From Callipepla californica brunnescens (taxonomy: Eukaryota > Chordata > Aves > Galliformes > Odontophoridae), in the NCBI GenBank assembly GCA_023055505.1, contig JALIRH010000004.1, positions 11,031,368-11,095,367 on the forward strand: DNA of 64,000 bases, read 5' to 3'. The notes under the pieces are model-generated. The model made no database searches. It was given only the letters and a program-made list of their open reading frames with translations, and was not told the DNA's origin. Positions 27,101 through 39,100 of the stretch are shown one piece after another. The translations under genes and the position numbers were made by a program. The stretch's first letter is position 1; each line of letters begins with the position of its first letter.

Positions 27101-30100
27101 GAGAGCAAAACCATTACTTGATGGTGGTTTGTAGAAGTGTAAAAAGGCAGTAAAATGTCAGGTCTTTGCTCTTCTGTAAGACATGGTTTGTAACTGATGG
27201 TTACCCGAAACATGCACATGTCTTCCAAGAAGCAGAGCTGCCTTATTACACCATGTAGTCTGCTGGGAGGGTAGAAGAAGTTTAGATGGCTGAGAAAGTA
27301 GCTCAGGAAACTGTTTAATGTGGCTAGAAGCAAGTGAATTTCAGTAAGGATCGGGGTTGGACTTCCTTTGTGTAGTGCATGATCCTGGTGGAAGGAAGGT
27401 GGCTCAGCAAGATCTTGAGGTGTGTGGTAGGCACACTGAGTTTAATTTAGCTGTAGGTTAACTGCCTTTTACTTTAAGATTATGCCTCTTGTGCGAGGAT
27501 CAGTTGCAGTTTAAATTACCTGCTTGCTGCAGCTTGTAGCTAGGTGGCAGCTCCTGGGGCGGATGGGGGCAGCTCCTGTGGTGGTGAAGCCACATTTAAA
27601 ACTTGGTCCTTTAGATCACTGGTCTTGTACCCTGCTTGGTCTGTAACGCAGTGAGGATTAGAGGAAGAGAGTGGCACGTGCTCTGAATTCACTGCTGTGT
27701 GACCAGAGAATGTATTAACTCTTCTGATAGGTTGTCCCACCTCTTTCTATGTTCTGGCTTCCCCTGGAGATTTGGTTTGCCTAGTGCTACTTCTGGTGTA
27801 AGCCGTATCTGTAATTAGTTTGGTGACACTGCTGGAAAGTTTGATAGGTGAAGAAGTGTGAAGCCTCCAAGTTAATGTGCAGCCTGGGGAAAAAAGGTTT
27901 CATTTGCATTGAGTGATTAGTGAAAACTAGAGCTGTTCAGTATTGTCTTCAGCAAACCGAAGCTGATGTTAGTTTTTCTCATTGCTGCTTCTCCTTAAGA
28001 AGAACCTTCTGTAGAGCACTGAAATCAATTGTCTCTCTGCTGGCGAGAGATCTTGGGAGCATTTCCATAGAGGCGGATCTTTACAATACTCCACAGCTGA
28101 TAAAAACCACCAGGCTGCCTTGATGTGGAATTTGCGTGTTTTCTTTCGGTGTCTCTTTAGGTTTCTCACTTTCATAACGTAATAATGTAAGTAAGGACTT
28201 GTGAAAATGGCACGTCCTCGTGTCATAACGCCATCTTTTCTTAGTGTATTTCATGCATCATTTTCTTTGCAGTGTTTCTTTTGATCGGGTCTCAGACATC
28301 AACTTTACCCTCAATACGAATGAAAGTGTAAGTATGTATTCCTGTACCTGCAGAAGAATTACTGCCTCTCAAACTTCTGAGTGGCCTTTAAGTGTCGTTG
28401 GTGGCTTTTGTTATTCTTTTATGATGTATATATCATCTCGGGAAAGTAACTACGCCTAATTCCTGCCTTGTGAGGATTTTCTGGTTAGATTACTTCGTTG
28501 CTGCTCTTTATGGTTAGTATTAAGCAACCGATACTGATTTGTGTGTCCAGGTTCAAGAACAGGCTTGGATCTAAGTAGTGCATTGTAAGCATAGAAACTT
28601 TCATCACTGTGGCACGGCAGTGGTGGCAGGAGTGAGGAGCAGGGGCTTCTGGCATTTATACTGCACGTCAGGTGAGCTGAAGTGAGCCCTGCTACAGAAA
28701 GTAGAGCTGGAATCCTTGGTGGTGCAGCTCTGTGGAAAGCTCTTTGATGTCATTCCTACGTGCCATTCTGAATTGTGATGAAGCCTCCCAGCAGTTCTTG
28801 GATGAGTAAGCTGGGTGTGTTGGCAGTTGAGTAACACAAGTTCTCAGCTTTTCTGAGAAGCTTTAGGTTGTCAGTACGTTCTGGTTTTCCAGTGTTTTCT
28901 GTGAGGTGCTTTTTTCCCTACTATTTTAGGATTCTTTTCAAACCCACTGTGTATTTCCAAAATATTGATGTAGAATAATTATTGATAAAGAGATTTTTAC
29001 ATTTTTCCTATATCTAGGGCAATATAGCATTGTTTGAGGCATGCTGTAAGGAGCGGATACAGCAGTTTGATGATGGCGGTTCTGACGAGGAAGACATCTG
29101 GGAAGAAAAACATATTGCATTTACACCAGAGTCCCAGAGACGTTCCAGGTAGGACATTTGTGTTTAGCACTATAGCCCTGAGCCCATCTTCTGGCTCAGG
29201 CTGGCTGTTTGCACAGGCTGTCCAGCTGCACTGTCCATCTCCGTTCTTCAGGGAAGCTGGTAGAGGGATAACTATAGTGTTTTCGTTCCAGCCTTAGTGT
29301 GCTTCAGATTGCTGTCCTGACTACTCAGTTCTTCCTGCATCTCAGATTTTGCAGGTTAACTCCTTTTTCTTTCCCTCAGCTCTTGATCCTGTCAGCCATT
29401 CTTGCCTTAGACAAGGCAGTCCAGTCTGAGGCAGTCTCTTACCTGTGTAGGCAGACCTTGCTATCCTTTCTGCAGTGCTGCTGTGATCAGCGTCCACCTC
29501 CATTGCCATAAGTTGCCCCTATTCGTACTGCAGTTGTGGATAAAACCGTATAGGCAGCTGCACTGAGGGAAAGGAGCCCCCTAAACTCTCAGGGCTGTGC
29601 AGCCTCCATCAATGGCTTCTGATTTTTTATCCCAGGATAGCTTTGGCTTTTCTAACCCTCCTGTGATTTGAGTCCCAAACCGTGAGTGCTTTTTCAGTTG
29701 TGGCCTTTGGAGTGCGTGGGGCTAATTCTTGCTGTACACGAGCAGTTACACTCTGTACATCGGTGTTGTGCATACGTAGATGATGTGTTTCAAGGATGTG
29801 CTTAGTGTGTCATTACCTGACAATGTTGGTTGTGCTCACCAGGAAGGGAGAATCACCTTTAGGGTTCAAATACTTCCCTAAGTGGACAGATAGGAAAACA
29901 TTGGGGTTTGTTTTCAAAATAAATGGTTGTCTTACATCAGTCTTGAAGAGAGTTTTACACTTCAGCGCTTCTGTTTGGTGTACAGAGATAACCTGATTGC
30001 TTTTTCCTCCCTTCTGTGTGGTAGGAGTGAAGGTTCTCTTTTTTTTTAACCTGCAAACAGAGGGAGGAAAAAGCACCTATTTACACGACCCAGTGGGAAA

Positions 30101-33100
30101 AGCTTTTAAACTTTGTTGTTTTTTTTTTGGGGGGGGGGGGAGGGGCAGAAATAAGGGGCATGCTGACAGCTAATGAGTTATACATCACTTAATCTATCAG
30201 CAACGATAGCTGTAGTTTTGTCAAGCCTTAATCTCTCTGTATTTTAAGTTCGGGCAGTACGGACAGCGAAGAAAGTACTGACTCTGAAGAAGAGGATGGG
30301 ACGAAACAAGACTTGTTTGAATCGCATGCCAATACAGAGGACAAAATGGAAGTAGACTTAAATGAACGTATGTAGCTTTTCTGCCAACTGCTTGGAATTA
30401 CAGGAAAGTGCTGCATTGAGCACAGTGTCATTTTGTAGGAGATTTCCTCTTACTGTTTTTTAATTCCAAGTATCTTAAAGTAATCTCTCTCACTGTAAAG
30501 ACTGCATGCAATAAAGTGTGCGAGTACTGGCAAATTAAAATTCCTTACATGTCCCGTGTCAAGTTACTGCAGTCTCTCTAAAATTCATGTCTGTACTCTT
30601 CAAGAGAGAAAATTGAGTAGGAGTCAGAATGGGAAAAATGAAAATTCATTTACGCACCTCATATGCTTGCAGACCTGATAGGCTGTGAATCTCTGAACAT
30701 AAAACGTGGCTGTTCTTACTGGAAGTTTTTCAGACCAACGCTTTGCCTTAAAGTGTTCTTTTAAAACCCATTCTACAGAGGGTAAATGGATTTAGATGGG
30801 TGTAGTTTCATATGTGAATAATCTTGTTTGCAGTGTGTATCTGTGGGCTCTTACGTGCAAAATTAACTGTTGTATTTCACAGTCAAGTTGCAAACTAAAT
30901 TGGCTTTACTTTAACTGGCAACTGTAGGCAAAAACCCTGTGTTTATCTAGACTGTAAGGAATTAAACATTAAAATAGAAGGAATAGTTAAGGGTTTTCTT
31001 TTCTTTTGTCAGATTGGTGTCGTTGGCATCTGTGTGTCAAACAAGTTTTGATCCATGTGGGTCTCCTCCCATATCTGCCTGGGTTGGAATTTCTAATTGC
31101 TAGTCAGAGCTTCCTTTTCAGCCTGTTTTTTTGTATGTAAGTGTTAATGAAGAAAATGTTTCCCTTGGGTAGGTGAAGTATTTTGAATTGACCTATCCTA
31201 AATTAGATGCTTTTTAAGTCCAGGTTGCTCCAAAATTTAATATCCCAGTAAATATCTTAAAGTTATAAGAGGTCTTAAGCTTTTCTGAACCTTAGCAGTG
31301 CTGCTAATGCATGAGATATTCGAGACCACCTGTACCTACGTTGTCATGCTCATTTTCTGTGATGAGGAAAATGTGCATAGGAAGCTGAAGGAGGGATGAA
31401 AAGCCCTATGGTGTTGGGTTTTTTTTAAGTGTTAGCATTGAAAACACTTCAACTGTTAATGTTGGGTAAAGGAATGAAGTGGAACTGCACTTGTGATCTC
31501 ATACAGTGTTTGTGTTCCTCAGATTAGTGCTGTTGAGTTTTCTCAGATTACTGAGTTTCTGTTTTTGAAGTTCTGCCTTCCTAGCAGAATTTCTCTTAGA
31601 GAATGCATTCACATTTTAACTATGTAGAGATTTCATTTGCATGTGCTTTGAAATATAGTTGAGGATTTTGCTGCTCTTTCTGTAATGTGCACGTAGAGAA
31701 TCAGTGAGTTAGGCGTGTGTACATTTGCGTTCCTTAAATTGGTTCCTAATGGATGTGCTGGTTGGTTTTCTAGCACCAAATTGGTCAGCTAACTTCGATG
31801 TACCCATGGAGACTGCGCATGGTACCAATCTGGATTCTGTTGGGTCTGACGTGTGGAGTACAGAGGAACCTATGCCAGCAAAAGAAACTGGCTGGGCTTC
31901 TTTTTCAGAGTTCACATCCTCTTTAAGGTAAGAACAGTAGTGGTATGGGGCAAGTTGAAGTGCTGTTGGTATGGTTGGGGCGTACCTCTCTACACAAGGC
32001 TGTGTTGGAGGTGTTCTGCTCGCCATGCAGTGTGCTGTGTTCAGGGGACTCCATACGTTATGCTGTAGTATGATGTCTTCATGTGATCAGTTTACACTAT
32101 AGGCTTTTATGGTAAAAGTGGATCCTAAAAGGGTCATTGTTTTAGTGGACTTCTGAAGACTGTTTGTGTGCTTGAATATTGTCCCTGCCCGGAAGTGTGC
32201 TGTGACTTCTCTAGTATAGGCTGAACTCGAGGAAGACGTGACTGTTGAGTGTGAAAGCCGTGAAGTGTTGATGATGATTCTGTTTTGTCAACGCTGTAAA
32301 CAAATTCTGTTGTTACTCACACTGTTACGTAGCTCTGCTATCTGGAACAGGCACTTCTGTACTGTTTTGGCCATAGGTGATATACACTTTCTTCTCTTGG
32401 CGTGAACAATATGTCAGAAATAGTAGAGGTCCTCTGTGCGAGTACCTAATCATCCCTACAGATGTAAAATTGGAGTTACCATATTCTAGCAGTCAAGAAC
32501 TGAGTTCTTATCCTGTCAGAAAATCCCTCTTTCTGTCTGCCTGGCTCTCAGTTGTCTATTTGGACCTTAAACAGCTTCAACATAAGTATGATTTTCCATC
32601 ACAAAGCAGTAAATTGATTCATGTTTGAGGAAGAGAAGTTGATGGCAGGATTAGGGGTTTATAGATGAAGACATGGAGGTGTCACATTAGTGGATTGAGA
32701 AGATGCTGCTCTGTAAACAATGGAGTGTTTCAAGTGGTCAGAATTTGTATTTTGATTTACTCCACGTGGGAAAAATTTGCCGCTCTGCTGCGTAACCATT
32801 GAGCAAACAGATGAGAGTGAGGTAACTTCTGCAGCTGTTGACAATTAGAACCTGTGTTGGCAGCCCCAGCAGAGAACTCTGCATTTTTGAGGGTGCAAAA
32901 AATGCATTTAAAAAGTAGCTTAAAACGCTGGAAACAGTGCAAGGAGCCAGCAATAGTTGTGTGCCTCACAGCATCACCTTCACTGATAAAAATAACAGCA
33001 CTGCCAAACGTACCCTCAGCTGGCGCTGTGCTGGGAGGCTCTGCTTTACAGAGTTGCTGTTCAGGCCTTAGCCAAGGCTCCGGGGAACTCGGTGTCGTTC

Positions 33101-36100
33101 AGTTTCAGTAGTGCTCTGGGCTTCCTGGCTTTGAAAGAACCAAATACAAGTTTCACTCTGTTGTTTGTAAAACTTCTTTTTCATTTTGTGTTTGAAGCTC
33201 CACGGATTCGTTAAGAAGTAATTCTCCCGTGGAAATGGAAACAAACACAGAGCCAATGGATCCCTTGAGTGCAAATGCAACTGGTCTCGCAACACAGCTG
33301 GAAAGTGAGTACACTCTATTCAGAAATGCAAACATTGATTTCTATTACTTGTACCAAGGAAAGATCTCCCCAAACTATAAAGCTCTGGATCCAGGGATGT
33401 CTCATTTGGCTCTGCTCTTCTGCTAGCCAGTGAGAATGTCTTGTCAAAGAAATGCTGAAATTCAGTTTCCTAGTTGGTATCGTCTCTAAAAAGGCTTCAT
33501 GTGGTAAGCAGGGAAGCTAACTCTCTTCTGTTAGAGAAGCTGTATGCGTGGCTGCTCTTAGCTGAGCTGGTACCCAAGAGGAGTGTTTGCCTCTGGTCTC
33601 TTCCCATGTGCAGTAGACAGGTGGCCTCAGTGTGTTCAGATTTTCCCTTTTTTCTTTCCAAATTATCTTCTCTGTATATGTGTACTCTTTGTTCTGTTTA
33701 TGTGAAACAGTTACAAGTCTAACCTGCATCAGTTGTCTGTACGTAGTAGCGGGCAGGACGCAAAGTGTGGGTGGGAAGTCCAGGAAGATTGGACTTGTCG
33801 GAGGCTTGCTGGCACTTGGGAATTCTCTGGGAAATTGTATGGCATGAAATTGTGCAATGAATTGGGCTGTACCAAACCAAACTTGGTATTCTAAGGTCTT
33901 GGTCAGGTAAACGTCTTGCAGTATCCCCTGCCAATATTAATGGCTAACTGGCTTGCAAAGCCATCTGGTTTGGTGTTTTTTTTAAAGAGCTGATGCTCTA
34001 TATGTGCATAACGTGGGTTGCATATGTAACGAAGGGTTCAAGAAGCACACAGAGCTGCTAAAAAATAATCACCGTTCTGATTGAATCGGCTTCTGTGCAT
34101 GATCATGAAATAGAAGCGTCACCAGGCACGTACTAAAGTTCCTAGTTTCATGCAGCCCCAGGAAGTGTTGCTATGGAGGCCAGCTCAGATGGAGAGGAGG
34201 ATGCGGAAAACGCAGACAAGGTAACGGAGACGGTGATGAACGGCAGCATGAAGGAGACGCTGAGCCTCACTGTAGACGCTAAGACTGAAACGGCCGTTTT
34301 CAAAAGGTGAGAGCTTACCCACGTGCTGCCTCCCCACTCTTGTTCTGCACTGCTGCTGGTGGAACGCCATCATCTAAAGAGATTCAGGGGATCGTTGCTA
34401 AGTGTTTAACTAGAACCCTTTTCCAAACGCACTTGTCTCAAAACTTTATTCCCAGTTAGTTACCAGAGTAAGATTGTCCTTATCAGATCTGCCTTTCATT
34501 GCAAGGTTAGCCCCATTTTGTGCCTGATGCACGTTATCATGATGCAGTTTTAATGTGCATTAAAGCAATTGTACAACTGCAGATCAGAGACAAAGCTTTT
34601 TAAACTTGGCACCGAGAATTTGCTTTGGAATTCCGTCTCTTGTGAAAGGTTGCGGGGAGAGATTGAAGGGCAGCTAGGCACTGCTCTTGAGAGTAATTAG
34701 AGATTTGGGGTAATTAGTGGTGTGGGTGGTGGTGTCAGATCTGTTCTAGTCTGCAGGCGATATGCAGAAGTCTAGAACTGGACTGACTTGTTATTTTTGA
34801 TATCTTTTGATACAGAGTGTTAGAATTTGATATGTGTCCTTACACTGTGGTCATATTCTGTGAAACACGTGCAAGGATTGTGCTATTGGTGTAGAAGTGA
34901 AATCGGTTCCCATCTTGTGTACCAAATCTTAATTTTAATGATGAAATGTTTTTTTTTAGTTGGGTATCACTTCTTAGCACAGGGACACAGGCTAACTAGT
35001 CCGACAGTGATATTTTTGCCTGCATTGATGCTAATTTTCTCCCCCCTCTGATCATAACAGATCAGAGCATGCTATTAGCATTTTGCATCCAGCTCTCTTC
35101 TTGCTCTTTTGTATTTCCTAGTACCTGTCTCTATTAAACTGTGCTGAAAAGAAATGGACTGTATGTATTCGGGACTGTTTTAAAGAGCTGCTATCTTTCC
35201 AAAGGAAAAACTTCCCAGTGTTAGTTCCGATGCTGTCCTTCATAAATGCATTTTAATTCTAGCTGTCCTCTTAGTGATCAGTACAGTTGATTCTGGATGC
35301 TCTGGGAATTGAGATGTAACAGCTTTCAGTCACTCTTGTTTCCATCCTTTTGAATACCTAAGCAGTAAATTATAACTCAAATCGAGTGCCAAGAAATGCT
35401 CTTCCATATGGGAGAGGGTTTCTGACTGCACAGCACTTACAAAATCAAGTGGCAGTTAGAGAAATTGAACCTCGGCAGTTGAGAGGAGCAGTGTGACTCT
35501 GGAGTGGTGTATCATGGAATCAGAATGACTTCTTGACTTAGTAAATGATGCATCTACTCTCCAGTTCATTCTGTATTTTAAATAATGCTTTTATATGCTC
35601 TGCACCTCCATTGCTACAGTTCAGTCGCAGTTGGATAGCACTGGTGCTTTTACATTTAAGCAGCTTTAAGTGACAGGTTCTGTGGCTTCTCATAATAGTG
35701 CAGAAAATGAAGTTAATATGAGTAGGCAGCACGGGGTGGCAGTTACTGCCTGTCACCGTGGGGTTACTTACCTGAGCTGTGCATCTCTTCAGCTGAAAGG
35801 AGAGAGGTGCAAAGGGAGGGAATATGAGTCTGGGGTCTTGAATTGGGAGGGGGAAATTAAAAGTAGAAGAGAGCTGAAGGGCTGAGATCTTCAATATGGA
35901 CTATTTTAAGTCCAGTATAGAGATAAGCAGCCTCATACTGGTCAGAGCTCACGTGACTTTCTTTAAACCTGCTTTTAAATGTGCTCAGCCAGCAAATGGG
36001 AAGTAGATATTTTGTCCAGAGGAAATAATATTAAAAGAAAAAAATTCAGTTTAGATTAAGAATGGAGATCGTACTCTGACCTGTGTATCTGGCAAAGTGG

Positions 36101-39100
36101 ATACTCTCAGACCTACGTTCTGTGTAAGTTTCTGCCAGCAGAAGATGGATGGCAATTAAATCGGTGCTGAGGAGAAGAGGCATCGTAAGGACAGGGGCTC
36201 TGCGGGAAGCTGCCAAGGAGAACAGTGTCTGTGGGGCTTAGTTCATAAGGGAGAATAAGAAGTTGAGAAGGAGAATGGAGGCTACCTCTTTCAAAATAAT
36301 TAATAAGTAAATGTAGAAAAGATCTGGTGTTTGTGGCATTTCAAACAGACACAGAGATTTGAGACAGATGAGGTAATAAATCAGATGGGAAAACGGGTCT
36401 CAGTGAGCATTCGCAATGTAAAGATGTAATTGTGTAGGCTGCACAGATTGGAGGACGTGCAGGAGGAAAGGATTCTTTGAAAGAGAGAGGATCCATTGAC
36501 AGGAGAGCTCTAAGAGTAGGAAGAGAAGTCAGCAGTGACTACTAAATGCTCCTGACAGCTTCAATAGACTTACTGCTGCAGAAAGCAGCTTGGTTGTAGA
36601 GCTACCCCTGTAGGTGTGCAGTTAGCTTTGTACCTCGATGTGCTAATGGGCGCCTGAATAAGTGGGATGAGGAGGGAAACCAGAGGGAGGGAAACTCTTA
36701 TGCTTCTCCACAGTGGCAAAACATGAGTGTGTTTCCCAGTGTGCGTGCACTGCTTTTTCACCAGACTGTTCATTTTCACGTCTGAGAAGATGCCGAGGGG
36801 TTGAAACAGAGCGAATGACGGTATCGGTACTGCACAGTGCGTGCAGTGCTTCCCCGCCTGCTGCCCACTGGCTGACGCCCAGAGGTGGTGATGAGTTGCT
36901 GATTCAGCTGATTGTTTTATGGACAGACTTTGTCGATGCCAATTTCTAAGGGGATCTTGAATTTCTTTTATACTTTCTTCCTTCTATTTTTGCATACTTA
37001 TGGCTTCAGAGTGTTGAAATCCTATCGGTATGTACGGTAAAGGATTGTAACCCCGACTGTTACCACTTCGGGCTTCACACACATCCCTTATTTACTTCCT
37101 GGTTGTATTTGTAATCGTCCTATTTCCTGCATTTTTATCCAGTCAGTTTTTAATGGTTTTGAACGCCTTAAGTGTTTGTTAAGTCCGGAATCATGTGCCT
37201 GATTGTCATATTCCAGTCATAATTTAAAATCCATTTGCATGTGAAACACCAAACCCTTCTCCCTGTTTTCTGCTGTTGCCTGAAATGTATTATCACTTAG
37301 AAATTAAACTTACAAATTAAACGCCTTGTTTCCTTTCATGTAGTGAGGAAGGAAAATTGTCTACCTCGCAGGATGCTTCTTGTAAATACGCGGTAGAGGA
37401 GAGTGCAGAAGTTGCAGAAGAGGCTCCTTCAGCTTTGCAGCCCGCTAACAGCAGTCCAGAGCAGAGGTAACTGCACCCGGGGATGCTTTCAGCTCTCTAA
37501 TAGCAGCTTATGCATTTTTCTATGGTAGAACTAATCTGAAGAGGTCTGAGTTGAGTTCAACCTAAACGTGCACTTGCAGCTGCTGATAAGATTTTTACGG
37601 CTATATTGTCCCGCCATACTGAGATTCTTGAGTTGTCAGAAATGTATTTGCCTTGATTATTCGACTCGCAGATATTGTTGTTAATATTCCCACTCTGTTT
37701 TGTTATATGTCTTGGTTCACGATACGAACTTGATGGTATTTATGAAAGCTACGATTGAAAAAGGGAGATGAACGCTGACGTAGCCAGGGCTGCTGTTCTT
37801 CATCGAGTGTTTATGCTGCAGCACAGCTGCTGCGTGGAAGGGAAATGCCTTCAGTCATGCTTTAATTGTGATCTAGTCAAATAATCACCTCTGATTTTGA
37901 ATCAGTTTCAGTTTGCACCTCTGTCTTCGTGAGGTACTGCTCTAAATACTTGCAGAGTCGAAGAAAAGTTCTCTGAGTGCAGAAATCGCTTGAAATAAAA
38001 TTCTCTGGAGCAGTCTGCATTGCTCAGCATATGTACTGGAGGAAAGAAATGTTTGGCAGGTTGGCTGCTAGTACAGCTTGTTCTTAAATGCTATATCAGT
38101 GAAGAATTTAAAGTAGGTGAGAAGAATTCCACCCTTGAAAGAGGTGTTCGGTGAAAACCTTGCTCAGGGACTTAGGTCAGAGCGGTACCTGGCAGGGTGC
38201 TGCTGTTGACACGCAGGGGCAGTGCTGCACTGCTTCGTCCTCCTTCCTGCCAGAAGGCCCACGTGGATGGAACCGATCTCGCTGAAGGCAGAAGAGTTGC
38301 GGCACTCTTTACTTTCTAGTCAAGACAAAACTTTAACCTTTTGTAAGCTGGGACGTAGAAGATGGCTTGACACATAACACAGCGTGACTCTGCTGAGTGT
38401 TTTGATGATACTTTATGGAAACTAAAGGTGGAAATCTGTTCAAAATCAGAGACTCTGTCTGTCTGGGACTAGTTGGAGCAGGTATGTTTTGCACCCAGGA
38501 CATGAGGTGCACTCTAAAATATTGCTGCCTTTTTTTGTGAGCCAGAGCTTTCTAGTCTGCAAACATTCTATAAACATAATCACGAAATTTATTTCAGTTG
38601 GGAAAAAAACTGCACACTTAAAGGGGGAAGCGCAGAAACTCAGTCGTCCACGGCCTCTTCTTTGTCCAGAGGTACTGTTTTTGTCGGTACCGTGTTTGTA
38701 GCGGTGCTAAGTGTGCGAGGTGACTGCCTGCTGAGTCAAGGTGCTCGTCTTAACCGACAGAGGGCTCCCAGAGCCAGCAGTTCCTCGGCTTGCTTTCGGG
38801 TTACAGGGAATCTCGAGGAACTCCTTCCAGTGAACGTGGCTGGCTTCGGCAAAGCTCAGTGCCTTCTCTAAAGGTGACTGTCACAGCAGATCCTCATAGA
38901 AGTACAGAACAAATATGTAGATAAACTGAATTGTACTTTTGGGGCTCCATGCATGTGTGACTAGTGGGAGGAGTCCCTAGGTAGGTCTTTGGCTGGCGGC
39001 CGTGCTAGTGATCTCTGCTAGGAGCCCTTTTCTGTCGTGGGTGTTTTCCAATTAGCACATAGTTGACTGCTCTCTGAACTGTCAGGACTCCTGTCCGTGC

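Larger units (their letters stand above)
28328..30248 (+). other. PPP6R3 introns between exons 15 and 17
   Basis: Introns 28328-29017 and 29149-30248. The second has a locally GC-richer part (about 29170-29740) that I cannot assign and a T/G homopolymer tract at 30113-30145 shortly before exon 17. Confidence 0.8.

Noticed and set aside
29170..29740. GC-richer intronic block considered as an old LTR or retrogene
   Set aside because: No recognisable LTR ends, poly(A) tail or conserved protein frame.
35780..36560. Purine-rich stretch, considered as a novel element
   Set aside because: No terminal repeats, target duplication or internal periodicity visible; ordinary intron.
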